Shown: positions 31,000-41,161 of the stretch, piece after piece
How the letters are laid out: each line of letters starts with the position of its first letter
How positions within the stretch are numbered: the first letter of the stretch is position 1
Source: Serpula lacrymans var. lacrymans S7.9
Taxonomy: Eukaryota; Basidiomycota; Agaricomycetes; Boletales; Serpulaceae
Length of the DNA: 55,305 nucleotides
Assembly: GCF_000218685.1 (NCBI RefSeq)
Contig: NW_006763295.1
Coordinates: forward strand, 2,885,237-2,940,541
Direction: 5' to 3'
Notes under the pieces: model-generated
The model's database searches: none
Told to the model about the DNA's origin: nothing
What the model saw: the letters and a program-made list of their open reading frames with translations, nothing else
Made by a program: the position numbers and the translations under genes

Positions 31000-32880
31000 G
31001 CTCAGGCTACGTGGTTGGCGATCACACGAAAAAAGGATGTGCTATGGCCGATTGGCTCAAATGCCGGTCCTACACTGTATGTGTCCATGACTATGACATC
31101 TTGCTCAAATATGTGTAACAACTTAAGAGAGCTGTCAACTCCCAGATATTTGTTGTGTTGCATCATGAAGGTGATAGCGGCATGACAACGAGCATGGGCT
31201 GGCTGCATAGACGAGCTGCCTTGTCAGGCATCAGTTGCAATAGAGGGAGTAATAGAAGTAGTGGTGATGAGCGGCACAATGGTAGATGTGGTGGAGCGGT
31301 TTTCCACCGAAGCCATTTGCGAAGGGGCAATAACTGGGGAGGCAGGCGGAGCAAGGCTAATATTGAGTTTTGAGTTGAAGTCCTTGAAGATGGGGATGAT
31401 TTCCCCCAACCAGTTGTTCAACTCACTGAGAGCATTGGCAGCGGTGTTGCGTGGGGCCTTGTTAGAGCCTCTGCAGCCATTGCCTGCACTCTTGGTGCAA
31501 AATATGACAGTAGCGCCATCCTCCACGTCATTGTCTGAGAGTGCACCATCTGTTAGTTTTGGTGATTCTGCACCTAGTTGTGCTACCTCTATATTTTCAT
31601 TTCTTTCTTTATCTATTGCTCTACCATTCAGTATTGATTGTGTTCTTTATTATTCCGCCTTTGTGGCTGCTTTGTTTACCTTTGTTTACAAAACATCGGA
31701 CAGTACTGCAGAGTCCAATGCTTCCTATTCTCTAGTTACTCACATTGGACTCTAGGTACTGTATACCTGTCATACTCTCTAATAATACAGTTACTCACAT
31801 TGGACTCTAGTTCCAGTCCCTGATTGCTCTCAGCAAGTGGCTAGACACTTTCTTCAAGCTTTGTTCTTAATACCATCTTATGCTGAGTGCTTGCTGCTGA
31901 TAGTCGTTATAGATGAGGTGGTGGGAGCACGGATAGATGTTGGAGACTTGACACCACCAAGCCAGCTTTTTATGCAGCCAGATGATTTAGGGCTGATGGT
32001 GCTGGTATCCGTTACAGAGGCACCAGTGTTAGGCTGATTGGAGGGAAAATTGACGGAAGGTGGTAGTTTGGGGGCCTTGAGGGCCTTAGCATGCTTTGGG
32101 ACTTTGGGGACACAGAATACATTGGTACCCTTGGCTGAGATTCCACCCAACAAGGCATGCATGGCGGAAAAATGGGTCCAGCCCTTTTTCCGAAAGCTCT
32201 TTGCTACTGGATTTTTCTGTGCAGTGATTAGCTATTAGTCATAAAGCCAAAATGTATCATCATACCATAATGAGTTCCTCCCAGACTGTTTCTCCTTTGT
32301 CAAGTATGTTAAGACCTAGGTCATCATCGGGATGCCAAGGAATGCCTGACAAGTTGGTGATAGGCTTCACTAAATTGTACTTTGTATGAAGCTGTAAACT
32401 TTGAGGTTGATATTCAATGATTGAAGACAGATTAGATAATGTACCCTGCCCCACTTTGAACTGCAGGCCTCATGGTGCCTGTATTCCGCTCCCCAACACT
32501 CCATAGTGGCGCTCTTTACTAGTCCCTTAGTAAGAAGAGGAACTAAATGTAACGCAACCTTAGGCCAGAACACAGTCTTGAAATTCAAACCATCCCCACC
32601 CTCTGCGCTGTTGGTGGTGATGAACTGGATAAAAGCTGATGTCTCTACTTCACTCCAAATGACATTGTTGCTACTGTTATCTTGGGCGCCTGCGCCATTG
32701 CCTTCTTCAATTTCCATTGCAACCTCAGTAAACACGTCCTGAGCAGGCTGGAGGTCTTGATTCATCCTGGTAGAATGTCGCAGTTGTTTTGGTGAAGGAA
32801 CTGGGACTAGGGTTGGGCTGGAGGCCCTGCATTTTTTTGCTCTAGACATGAGGTTGATGGAAGTATGATACCTACCCATT
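31000..32880 (-). pseudogene. Myb/SANT-like DNA-binding protein gene, disrupted by LTR-1
   Basis: Minus strand, probably several exons. From 32,849: MSRAKKCRASSPT; an acidic linker; then a Myb/SANT-like domain (IWSEVETSAFIQFITTN, FWPKVALHLVPLL, CSSKWGRVHYLI). A second exon ends in SGIPWHPDDDLGLNILDKGE and TVWEELIM, the usual C-terminal motif of this domain. A third begins FRKKGWTHFSAMHALLGGIS. After PTTSSITTISSKHS comes the LTR-1 copy at 31,551-31,872 with CCATC duplications. The frame then continues beyond it (GATVIFCTKSAGNGCRG...) to HNKYLGVDSSLKLLHIFEQD. Such proteins are common in basidiomycetes, often near transposons. The insertion breaks the last exon; an in-frame stop near 31,227 may be part of an intron. 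Confidence 0.7.
31551..31872 (+). repeat. LTR-1 solo copy with perfect target duplication
   Basis: 322 bp, flanked by CCATC at 31,546-31,550 and 31,873-31,877. It carries the diagnostic variant CACCTAGTTGTGC, also found only in the copy at 34,478. Confidence 0.93.
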
Positions 32881-33200
32881 CATAGCTCATAAGATGGATG
32901 CCTATTTGTCTCTCCGATGGCATTCCGGCAGGTTGTGGCTGAAAAAATAAACATAATTCAGGAAAAACAGAGTTCCCGTACGAGCCCTTAATTGCTAGTA
33001 TTTTGAGTCTGTGGCATCTGTTAGCTTGCTGATACTAAAACATGTGGTCACAAAATAGTCACATAACAGTCACATAACAGCAAGTACAACAAAGGCTATT
33101 TTGTAAGTTAATGTGTCAACCTTTTAGTTACATATTAGAACCAAGCTAGGTTGGCTACTACTGTTTTATTCCTGTGATGCAGTGCAAAGTTCACTGAGGC
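32881..33200. other. No gene seen
   Basis: Upstream region of the Myb/SANT-like gene. A TCACAAAATAGTCACATAA repeat-like patch lies near 33,050. Nothing else. Confidence 0.4.
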
Positions 33201-33383
33201 TTGTACTGTATGCTGACCCCAGCACCAAGGCTCAGCAACAGCAAAGGCCCTGCCTCAGGACAACTGGAAGTTGACCCCAGTAACCCAAACGGGGCAGGCC
33301 TCTCCTTGGCTGGTCCATCAACCACAGATCCCCAAAACCAGGACACTGAGATGGAGGACCCACTCCCATTCATGGGTGAGTAA
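33201..33383 (+). pseudogene. Possible gypsy polyprotein C-terminal tail
   Basis: A 60-codon frame, rich in proline, asparagine and acidic residues, ends DTEMEDPLPFMGE. About 390 bp later come a polypurine tract and an LTR start on the same strand, where the end of a gypsy polyprotein would be. No catalytic domain is present, so the assignment rests on position only. Confidence 0.3.
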
Positions 33384-33766
33384 GGCCCTGCCCCCATGTA
33401 AGAGGTCCCTCCTGCTGGTTGTTGTTTGCTGCTGCCAAGCCACATTGCCTCATGCTTTCCATGCCCGCTTTTGCCATCATTATAGAACATTATCATTGCA
33501 TGCCTATGGACATTGTTATGACATGAACATTACGTTCTTTTATTCTTTTTTTCTGTTCTTTCCTTTGTCTCCTCTCATTATCGCTCTTACCTCATTTTAT
33601 GTTATTCTGATACTATACATGTTTGTACACCCTAGTGTATATACAATATACCTTACATATAATATATATATATATATATCATAAATATATTTCCCTTTTT
33701 CTTTTTATTTTCTCTCTTTTTATTTTCTCTCTTTTTGTACATACAAACACTGAACCTTCCCTTTCT

Positions 33767-33775
33767 GGGGGAGGG
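33767..33775 (+). other. Polypurine tract of a gypsy-like element
   Basis: GGGGGAGGG immediately precedes TGTAAGG, an LTR start shared with the 697-bp gypsy LTR family. A purine run directly before an LTR is the plus-strand primer site. Confidence 0.55.
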
Positions 33776-34888
33776 TGTAAGGTATCAACCTGATTAGTCA
33801 TACCTTATTTCTCAATTAAGTATATAGAACTATGTAGTTTCAAGCCATATAGGTATTTAGTCCGAGTTTGTGATTAGATTGCCCTAATCTAATCACAAAC
33901 TAAGCCAAACCAAACTTTACCATCCCTAACTGGAACCATTTGGTGTTAAGTGTCATATCCATGCTGGAAGGCAGAACTCTGGAATCTCCAAAGAGGGTAT
34001 CTTTCAAGTCCGAACCCCCAAGGGATTACACTCCTTGTGCCCTGCCTGTTGGCACAACCCTGTGCCCCATTCCCACATGGTACTCCGGACATCCGCCCCA
34101 ATACTCCTGCACCAGATTTCTAGTCCGCCATATGTTTCCCTATGCACATTCATGTACTCCTTATGGACTCTGTAGTTTAGACCTTATGGTACACTCCTTG
34201 CACATATATTTCTTTTTTGCTAGATAATTTTCCACATAGAACTCCGTACCTACATTATGAGCTACTCCTTACAAACTCCCATTCCTCTGATAGTATATAA
34301 GTTGTAGCTTCTGTACTCTGTTCCTGCAGTTCAAATATCAACTAGATTCCCTCGCTTTTTTACAAGTTCTTTTCCAGGTTTTATGGTCCTTCTCCGAAGG
34401 ACTTTTACTCTGCTCCTTTTTCATCCTCTACTCTCATCTGTTCACTCCAATGAGTTAGGGGCCAAGGTCCATGCATGTATTAAGAACAAAGCTTGAAGGA
34501 AGTGTCTAGCCACTTGCTGAGAGCAATCAGGGACTGGAAACTAGAGTCCAATGTGAGTAACTAAATTATTAGAGAGTATGACAGGTATACAGTACCTAGA
34601 GTCCAATGTGAGTAACTAGAGAATAGGAAGCATTGGACTCTGCAGTACTGTCCAATGTTTTGTAAACAAAGGTAAACAAAGCAGCCACAAAGGCGGAATA
34701 ATAGAGAACATAATCAATACTGAATGGTAGAGCAATAGATAAAGAAAGAAATGAAAATATAGAGGTAGCACAACTAGGTGCAGAATCACCAAAACTAACA
34801 GCATGGACCTAGCGCACGGACTAAGTTAATTCCCAATGTTGTACTCCACTACTCCTCCACTCTGTTACTCCAAAAGGTCATGGTTCTG
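33776..34888 (+). repeat. Gypsy-like 3' LTR (right end uncertain), interrupted by LTR-1
   Basis: Begins TGTAAGGTATCAACC after the polypurine tract. If the LTR-1 insertion at 34,478-34,800 and its GCATG duplication are removed, the sequence runs on to a CA near 34,888 (GGTTCTGACA). The right end is a guess, because no partner LTR is in the window. Confidence 0.4.
34478..34800 (-). repeat. LTR-1 solo copy with perfect target duplication
   Basis: 323 bp between GCATG at 34,473-34,477 and GCATG at 34,801-34,805. It carries the same CACCTAGTTGTGC variant as the copy at 31,551. Confidence 0.93.
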
Positions 34889-35069
34889 ACATTAAGTCCT
34901 GCTAAGTCTCATTGCAGAGTTGGCAGCCAAGCAACAATCTGCCAAGTGATGCTGGGGTGACGGCTTTGACCAAAGGCGGGCTTATTGTGGATAAGACTAA
35001 CTACTGATTTGATGGACACCACTTATATCAGGCCCTTGACAAATTATGACATTTTTTTATAGTATGAGA

Positions 35070-35284
35070 TAATAAAACTATGTGAAACTCAGCCGCTGCC
35101 TGAGAGGCTATAGAAATGACTGAGGTATTTCTATACTAAGCCCCCTACTACTTATAGTCGGAGGTGCTACTCGCTACAGTATAATAACTCCTAGGAGAAC
35201 AATGGTGACTCCATGGAGTGGTGGCTATGCTCCATGAAGAACAATGGCTGCTTTGGCAGAGACCGGGTTTATCCGGTTTTGTCA
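35070..35284 (-). repeat. Copia-2 3' LTR (215 bp)
   Basis: TGACAAAACC at 35,284 to TTTTATTA at 35,070. The preceding bases GAGTGGGAG serve as the polypurine tract. Confidence 0.93.
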
Positions 35285-35353
35285 CTCCCACTCGAGTGCA
35301 ACCGTAGTCCCCTAGCTTTAGAGAATTTCTAGTGTTTTTCATGAGTGAGGGGT

Positions 35354-35608
35354 TTAGTGAGAATGTCTGCAACCGTATCTCCTGTAGGAACGTATCTGAT
35401 TAACTGCCTCTCCCTTTGATACTAAGTCATCTTGGATAAAATGATATTTCCGTTGAATGTGTTTTGTGCAAGCACGGAACTGTGGATCTTGTGTAAGAAT
35501 AATAGCTGCTTGATTGTCACAGTGCAATGTTGTAGGTCCATTTTGAGCATTTCCAATTTCTTCAAAAAATGTCCGAAGCCATGCAAGGTGTTGTCCAGCA
35601 TTGCTCAA
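35354..35608 (-). pseudogene. Copia-2 RNase H segment
   Basis: SNAGQHLAWLRTFFEEIG and LHCDNQAAIILTQDPQF, then KHIQRKYHFIQDDLV: the C-terminal RNase H region of copia pol. A frame break follows at VNQIR, after which another frame continues RYVPTGDTVADILTKPL to the end. It is separated from the reverse transcriptase by the nested gypsy LTR. Confidence 0.88.
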
Positions 35609-35630
35609 TCCAATGTACTCTGACTCCGTG

Positions 35631-36327
35631 TGTAAGGACCATTTTATTATTTTCTTATCTTCGCTATGTCTTGGTTCTCGAACGCTTTTCCCGTTACACC
35701 TCTGGCTCTAGGGCTAGAGGTATCATTTGCCGTTTTACTTCTCATAGCCCTCACAGGCTTTCTTAACCATCGCTACCATTTTACATCACAGATCAGAGAA
35801 TGGGTATCGCTCCCAGCCAGCCAGCACACGGAGTAAGGATTGGTAGTAGGCATCTCGCCAACCAGCTCCAAGCCTCAGTAAAGCCTGGTTATACTAATAA
35901 CACCTTATTCAGGATCATATCTCATTATGAGGATATGGTTCCTGAACACGCGTGACAATCCTCTATTATTAGTACAAGTCTCTCACCTGCTGATTAATCA
36001 AGTTAAAAGTCGTACGATAGTTGTTCTCCCTTTTTCTTATTGGTTGATTGATTCCTCAGGCCACTTTTCATATATTCTCCTTTTGGTCTGAGGAACGAAC
36101 AGTTCACTATATAAAGCCTTACCTATTCATGTATGGCTCCTTAGTTTTCTATTGCTGAATTTACCCGCTTTACTCCTCAACGGAAACCTTTGAAGCTTAC
36201 CTCTCAAAGTCCTCTACTCGCTATATTTACTAGTGTCTGTCGACCTCAAGCTCATTGAACCCTTTACTCCCTGCAAGTGCAGAAGGAGACAGGTTTCGTT
36301 TTTGTTATAGTTTATCGTTGCCTCACA
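35631..36327 (+). repeat. Solo LTR of a gypsy-type element (697 bp), copy B, nested in copia-2
   Basis: TGTAAGGACC...CCTCACA between CCGTG at 35,626-35,630 and CCGTG at 36,328-36,332. The same length as copy A at 12,634 and almost identical to it. It inserted after copia-2 was already present. Confidence 0.94.
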
Positions 36328-36499
36328 CCGTGGAGGATAAAGCTACCATGCTTTGTCTTTTGCTTGTCCATGAGATTGCTCCTCGGATGGTGATAAAGAC
36401 AAACCCTGATGTTGATCAAGAGGTGTCTGGGTCTCCAGACCAATCTGCATCCAAATATCCATAGAAATCCATGTCCATGGAGACATCTGTGCCATCATA

Positions 36500-37240
36500 T
36501 CATAGTTCCATGTCCCTGGTTGCTTTCAGATATTGGAGGACACATTTTGCAGCTTCCCAGTAATGGCTCCTTGGAGCTGAGCTATGCCTGCTTAGTATTC
36601 CAACAACGTAGGCAATATCTGGGCGGGTTCTGAGCATGGCATACATGAGGGAGCCTACAATTGAGAGGTATGACACTTGACACCCTTCAATATGCATCTC
36701 GTGTTGCACAATATCTTCCCCTGGAGCATTTGCAAGGAGTTTTGATCCATGGGCCATTGGTGTCCATACTGGTTTGCAGTTCTTCATTCCAGTACACTCC
36801 AGGACTGTGTCAATGTAATGGCGTTGCAATAGGGATATTGTTTTGTTTGAACAATCACGTTGGATTTCTATTCCAAGGATGTATTTTGCTTCTCCAAGGT
36901 CCCGCATTTTGAATATGGATTCGAGTTTGGCTTTTGTGATATCCATGAATTTTCGGGATGAAGCTCCTAGGAGGAGGTCATCTACATAGACAACAACAAA
37001 GCATACTTGTTTGTTGTCCTGGAATACATAGAGACATGTTTCTGCATTTAGTCTTGTGAAACCGAGCTCCTGGAGCTTGCAATCAAAAATTTTGTTCCAT
37101 GTACGACCAGCTTGTTTTAACCCGTAGATGGATTTCTTCAACCTCCAGCAGTATCCAGGTTGGATAGGAACACCCCCTGGAGGAAGCATGTACAGTTCTT
37201 CTTCAAGTTCTCCATTGAGATAAGCTGTGGATACATTCAT
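36500..37240 (-). pseudogene. Copia-2 reverse transcriptase, C-terminal half
   Basis: Reads MNVSTAYLNGELEEELYM, KKSIYGLKQAGRTWN, VVVYVDDLLLGASS (YVDD catalytic box) and MRDLGEAKYILGIEI. Then come the usual thumb and connection motifs (SLMYAMLRTRPDIAYVV) to KATRDMEL, followed by a stop. It is separated from the N-terminal half by a stop near 37,286. Confidence 0.92.
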
Positions 37241-37285
37241 TTGATCAAGTTCTAGGTTGTACTTTGCTGCCAGGGCTAGAGTAAT

Positions 37286-37999
37286 TCAGATTGACTCTAA
37301 GTTTGCAACCGGAGCAAAAACTTCCTGGTAATCAATCCCCTCCCTTTGAGTAAAACCTTGTGCAACAATACGGAGTTTGTATCTCTCAATATTTCTGTTT
37401 TGATCAAACTTGATCCGGAACACAGGTTTTGATGTGATGGGTTTCACTCCCTTTGGAAGTGGAACAGTGTCATATACTGCATTAGTATTGAGACTTAGGA
37501 GTTCCTCCTCCAAGGCAGACTTCCATAATTCTCCATCTGGACGTGATAAGGCTTCCTTTAGTGTCCTTGGAAGGTCTGTGTTAGATGGACCGGTACTTGC
37601 TATTCCAGCAAAGAATGTCTCCTCTGTATCAGATGTTTCTTCATAAACCTCAGGAGTGTTAGGTTTCTCCATGGAGTTGTCATGCTGCTCTTTCCAAGAC
37701 TGTTCCTCATCTAGAGTCCTTTGATAATCTCGGTTTCTGTCTGCAGGACGGGTCTGGCGACTGCTTCTGTGTACTCCTAGGACTTCAGCAGGCATGACTG
37801 CTCTTTTAGGAACTTGTGCAGGTACTCCAGGGAGTAGACGCATTTGTGTATTTGTTGCCCCACTCACTCCTGAAGGTGTTGAATGACTCCTTGGAGGTGT
37901 TGTATGCCTTCCAGAAGCTGATCCAATGGACAGGCTGTCTAGCTGTATTCGGACTTTTTCTACATCAGCTGGCTGTATGTTGAGGGGCTGTCCGCCCAC
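37286..37999 (-). pseudogene. Copia-2 integrase C-terminus and reverse transcriptase N-terminal half
   Basis: A linker rich in Ser, Pro and Thr is followed by LKEALSRPDGELWKSALEEE, VKPITSKPVFRIKFDQN, YKLRIVAQGFTQREGIDYQE and VFAPVANLESI, the start of RVT_2. It ends at a stop just before the segment that would continue into the catalytic half. Confidence 0.9.
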
Positions 38000-38305
38000 T
38001 GACTGTAACTCTACTTTGGCTTTCCGTTCTGAAGATGGCCAGTGTTCAGGTCTTGGTTATAGATACTGTTGTGGAGGGTGTCTTAGCTGATCAGGTGCTC
38101 CCACTGCTCTTGGAACATCTCCACGGAGGTATTGCACCACTGCACTCAGAACATCTTCATGCTGATATGGTTTTATTACTTGTGGAACATCTCCTTGGAG
38201 ATGTGGTTCCATTTGCAATTCATTTGGATCTCGGATCTGAGGGTCAGAATCATCCTCCAATGTATTTTGATCTGGATAGTGAGCATTCTCTGGAATGAGT
38301 CCCTC

Positions 38306-39070
38306 TCACTGATCTGTGCTAGGGTCTGTGTTCCAGGGAGCAGTGTCGTCCTTTTGTACCTTTCCGGATTCATTGAATATGACATGCCGACTGGAAAACA
38401 CAGTTTGTTTTTCAGTGTCTAGGAGTTTGTAGGCTTGCTTTCCATGTGTGTAGCCAATCATTATGGCTTTGCGCCCCTTGGAGTAAAACTTCCCTTGCCT
38501 TTTGTCTTTCGGAATCAAGGCATATGCTTGGCATCCAAAAGGACAAAACAAAGTTGGATCAACTCTCCTTTTAAACAGTATTTCATATGGGGTCTTTCCA
38601 TGGAGTCCTGATGCTGGGCTGCGTGCTGTGATATATGCAGCTGTTTGCATGGCATCTACCCAAAATGACTTTGGGAGCTTGGAATCATGGAGCATAGTGG
38701 TTGCTAATGTAGCCAATGTCTGATTTATGCGTTCTGCAATGCCATTTTGTTCCGGAGTATCTGCAGCTGTAGTTTCTTGGATGACACCATCTCCTCGGAG
38801 TTGATTTTTGAATGCATTGCCAGTATATTCTCCTCCCCCATTGCTCCGGAGGAATTTCGTGTATGGTGGAGTGAAGTTTTCTTCTCCCAAATGAGTCCAG
38901 AAGAATGTTTGGACATCTTCTTTCCATTGCTTGTATTGTTCCAGTGCCTCACTTTTATGTTTTAGGAAATATATCCATGGAAATTTGGAGAAATCATCTA
39001 CAATGATAATCCAGTACTGAAAACCCTCCCTGGAAGTTGGTTTGATTGGTCCTCCAACATCTGTGTGCAC
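38306..39070 (-). pseudogene. Copia-2 integrase core with a changed active-site residue
   Basis: HTDVGGP (first Asp), IIIVDDFSKFPWIYFLKHKS, and NGIAERINQ (Glu) are present. The second catalytic Asp, normally in an R(S/T)D(N/K)GGEY box, reads LRSNGGGEY, an Asp-to-Asn change. Upstream, the GAG-pre-integrase motif (FCEPCALGKMKKLPF) is in frame but cut by a TGA near 39,093. RVDPTLFCPFGCQAYALIP and IMIGYTHGKQAYKLLD follow as in the family. Confidence 0.9.
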
Positions 39071-39149
39071 AATTTGTATGGGGCGCTTGTCTCAGTTTCC
39101 TCCAGTGGACTTGAAAGGTAATTTCTTCATCTTTCCTAAAGCACAAGGT

Positions 39150-40265
39150 TCACAAAACTCCAGGGTTCCAATAAGGGTGTCTATGTCCTGGAGCTGTCTT
39201 TTTGTAACCATTCATTGCAAACAGTCCATTCCAATGTGTCCCATTCTCCTGGAATAAATTTACATCAGGATGCAGAACATGGTATGTTCCTGGCTCAAAC
39301 CAGGAGCGATGAGGGACCATGTGGGATGTTGCTCCAGAGTCAATAATAATTATTGTTTTGGTCTTATCGGGTTTCAACACAAGGTAAGCTTGAATGTGTT
39401 TAGTAAGGAGCTTGGAAATATGTACATGTTCCAATGTAATATGTCTCTGTTTTTCCTCGGAGTCAGATCCAGATGATTGCTTTGCCGTATTTGCATTTTC
39501 CTTCTCTTTTCCTTTATCCTTGTGTTTTTCCTTTCCCTTCTTCCTTTGACCTTTCCCAGCTGACTGAAGTGTTTGACACTCTGAGGTGTTGTGTGATTTG
39601 GCTTTGTGGAAGTCACACCACTTCTTCTCGGATTTGAGTGCTGATTTGGAACCTCCAGGGGCCTTTCCTGACTGTTGTGCAACTTCTGCAGTGATCCGGA
39701 TCTCAACTGCATCAAAGGTAAGTTTATTTTCTTCAATTGTGTTGATTACCGATGACTGAAATATTTGCCATTCAGGAGTGCATGGGAGAGATTGGAGAAG
39801 AGCAAAGGCCATGAGTTTGGTATCAACTCCTAGTTTCATTCCAGAGAGGTGTGAATCAATTGTCTGGATTTTTGCAATGTGGTCCTGGATTGATGTCCCA
39901 TCCCAGGACAATTTGGTGAGTTGCTGGAATGAATAGAAGGCCAAGGCAATGTTGGACGTCTGATGGAGTGAGAGAAGTTTATCAAATAACTCCTTGGAGC
40001 TGGTGAGGTCTCCAGTCCTCATTAGGAGGGCATCAGAGATGTGGTCCTGGATGATTCCATGTGTCTTCTCATCCTTAAGTATCCAGGTGATTTCAGGATC
40101 CTCCATGGAGGTAGGTTTTCCTGGTGAGGGCTCAAGCTCCTCTCCAGTAACAACCCGGAGAACTTTTTCCCGACGTAGCTTTGAGATGATCCGGAGTTTC
40201 CATATCTGAAAATTGTTGGGTCCAGTTAGAACTGGACATGCGGATGTATTGTGTGCTGTGGTCAT
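39150..40265 (-). pseudogene. Copia-2 gag and protease
   Basis: 371 codons from ATG at 40,265 (MTTAHNTSACPVLTGPNNFQ). A capsid domain (ALAFYSFQQLTKLSWDGTSI) is followed by a knuckle reading CDFHKAKSHNTSEC, which has His where the second Cys of a CCHC knuckle would be. Then come a Lys-rich linker and the aspartic protease motif IIIDSGATSHM. The frame ends at 39,150 after a +1-type break near 39,200, where the neighbouring frame carries the GAG-pre-integrase part. Confidence 0.9.
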
Positions 40266-40316
40266 GGTTCCAAGGTTGCCGTTTCAAATAAGAATTATTT
40301 CCTATGTAGCTTTTGC

Positions 40317-40334
40317 GCACCAGGACTCATAACC
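40317..40334 (-). other. Copia-2 primer-binding site candidate (half initiator tRNA-Met)
   Basis: The internal region starts GGTTATGAGTCCTGGTGC. It matches the complement of the initiator tRNA-Met anticodon arm with one mismatch, and parallels GGTTATGAGCCCTGTGC of the LTR-1 family. Confidence 0.65.
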
Positions 40335-40549
40335 TAATAAAACTATGTGAAACTCAGCCGCTGCCCGAGAGGCTATAGAATCAACTGAGGTATTTCTATA
40401 CTAAACCCCCTACTACTTATAGTTGGAGGTGCTACTCGCTACAGTATAATGACTCCTAGGAGTACAATGGTGACTCCATGGAGTGGTGGCTATGCTCCAT
40501 GAAGAACAATGGCTGCTTTGGCAGAGACCGGGTTTATCCGGTTTTGTCA
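40335..40549 (-). repeat. Copia-2 5' LTR (215 bp)
   Basis: Pairs with 35,070-35,284. About 96% identical by eye. Confidence 0.93.
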
Positions 40550-40560
40550 TGAGAAAACAT

Positions 40561-40632
40561 GCATTGGCCAGGGCTTGAACCTGGGACTCCAGCTTTTATG
40601 GTCTAGTGCTTTACCAACTAAGCTACCAAGGA
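40561..40632 (-). pseudogene. tRNA-Met(elongator)-like sequence
   Basis: The minus strand shows A box TAGCTTAGTTGG with D stem GCTT/AAGC, T arm CCAGG-TTCAAGC-CCTGG and an acceptor with about five of seven pairs. The anticodon arm CTAG-ACCATAAAAG-CTGG has an oversized loop with an internal CAT. It looks like an elongator tRNA-Met with a damaged anticodon loop. Copia-2 inserted just beyond its 3' end. Confidence 0.6.
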
Positions 40633-41083
40633 GTAATTGGAAAGCATACTGATTGGTTGCATGCCCAGAAGGTCCAGAATCACTGTACACAGGTGTGGAT
40701 CCCATTGTGTGTTGTGATAGCCCTGAGCAACAAGGTGTTTCAGCTGATAGAATGAAAGAATTTTACCTTCCTCCTGAGGGTGTAGCCTGTAATAGGCCTG
40801 CTGTGTTTTGTTATGAATGCCTTATATTTCTCATCTTTCACTGGGTTTCCAACCACTGCACTGGGGCACAATAGGTAATTTCACCCCACACACAGGCTTA
40901 CAGTTTCTTTTTTCTCTTGTAAGTGAATGAATACTTTACAGGCTAGTAAGATTCATTATCCACTACCACAATGAAAAGGAGTAGTTTAATATGTACTAAT
41001 ATTGTTTTCATTATATTAATAAAATCTGATGCTTTGATTCTGACTGTAAAAGAACAAAATAAAATTGAAGTGAATGTGTGATT
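40633..41083. other. No gene seen
   Basis: AT-rich interval between the tRNA-like sequence and the gene block. A 73-codon plus-strand frame (40,653-40,874) has no motif. Confidence 0.5.
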
Positions 41084-41159
41084 GAAAATTCGGTGAACTT
41101 CCCCGGCACAGGGCATGGCCTCGGCCATGCCGGACCTCCGTTGCTAAGACCGATTTTTC
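41084..41159. repeat. GC-rich hairpin at the transposon/gene boundary
   Basis: GAAAATTCGGT (41,084) and ACCGATTTTTC (41,149) pair at 10 of 11 positions. Inside, GGCATGGCC-TC-GGCCATGCC is a perfect 9-bp stem. It could act as a terminator-like structure, or be the footprint of a small inverted-repeat element. Confidence 0.7.
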
Positions 41160-41161
41160 GG

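Larger units (their letters stand above)
35070..40549 (-). mobile_element. Copia-2: complete-layout Ty1/copia retrotransposon, inactive
   Basis: 5,480 bp on the minus strand, flanked by TGAGA at 35,065-35,069 and 40,550-40,554. The two 215-bp LTRs (TGACAAAACC...TTTTATTA) differ at about eight positions by eye, several of them transitions. The order is LTR, primer-binding site, gag with protease, integrase, reverse transcriptase, RNase H, polypurine tract (GAGTGGGAG), LTR, as in Ty1/copia. Frame breaks between domains, a changed integrase residue and a nested 697-bp gypsy LTR make it non-autonomous. It lies 12 bp beyond the 3' end of a tRNA-like sequence. Confidence 0.93.

Noticed and set aside
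7779..34804. Recurring small ORFs reading LVILHLCATSIFSFLSL on both strands
   Set aside because: They are the same frame through each LTR-1 copy. The repeat explains them, and several copies break the frame.
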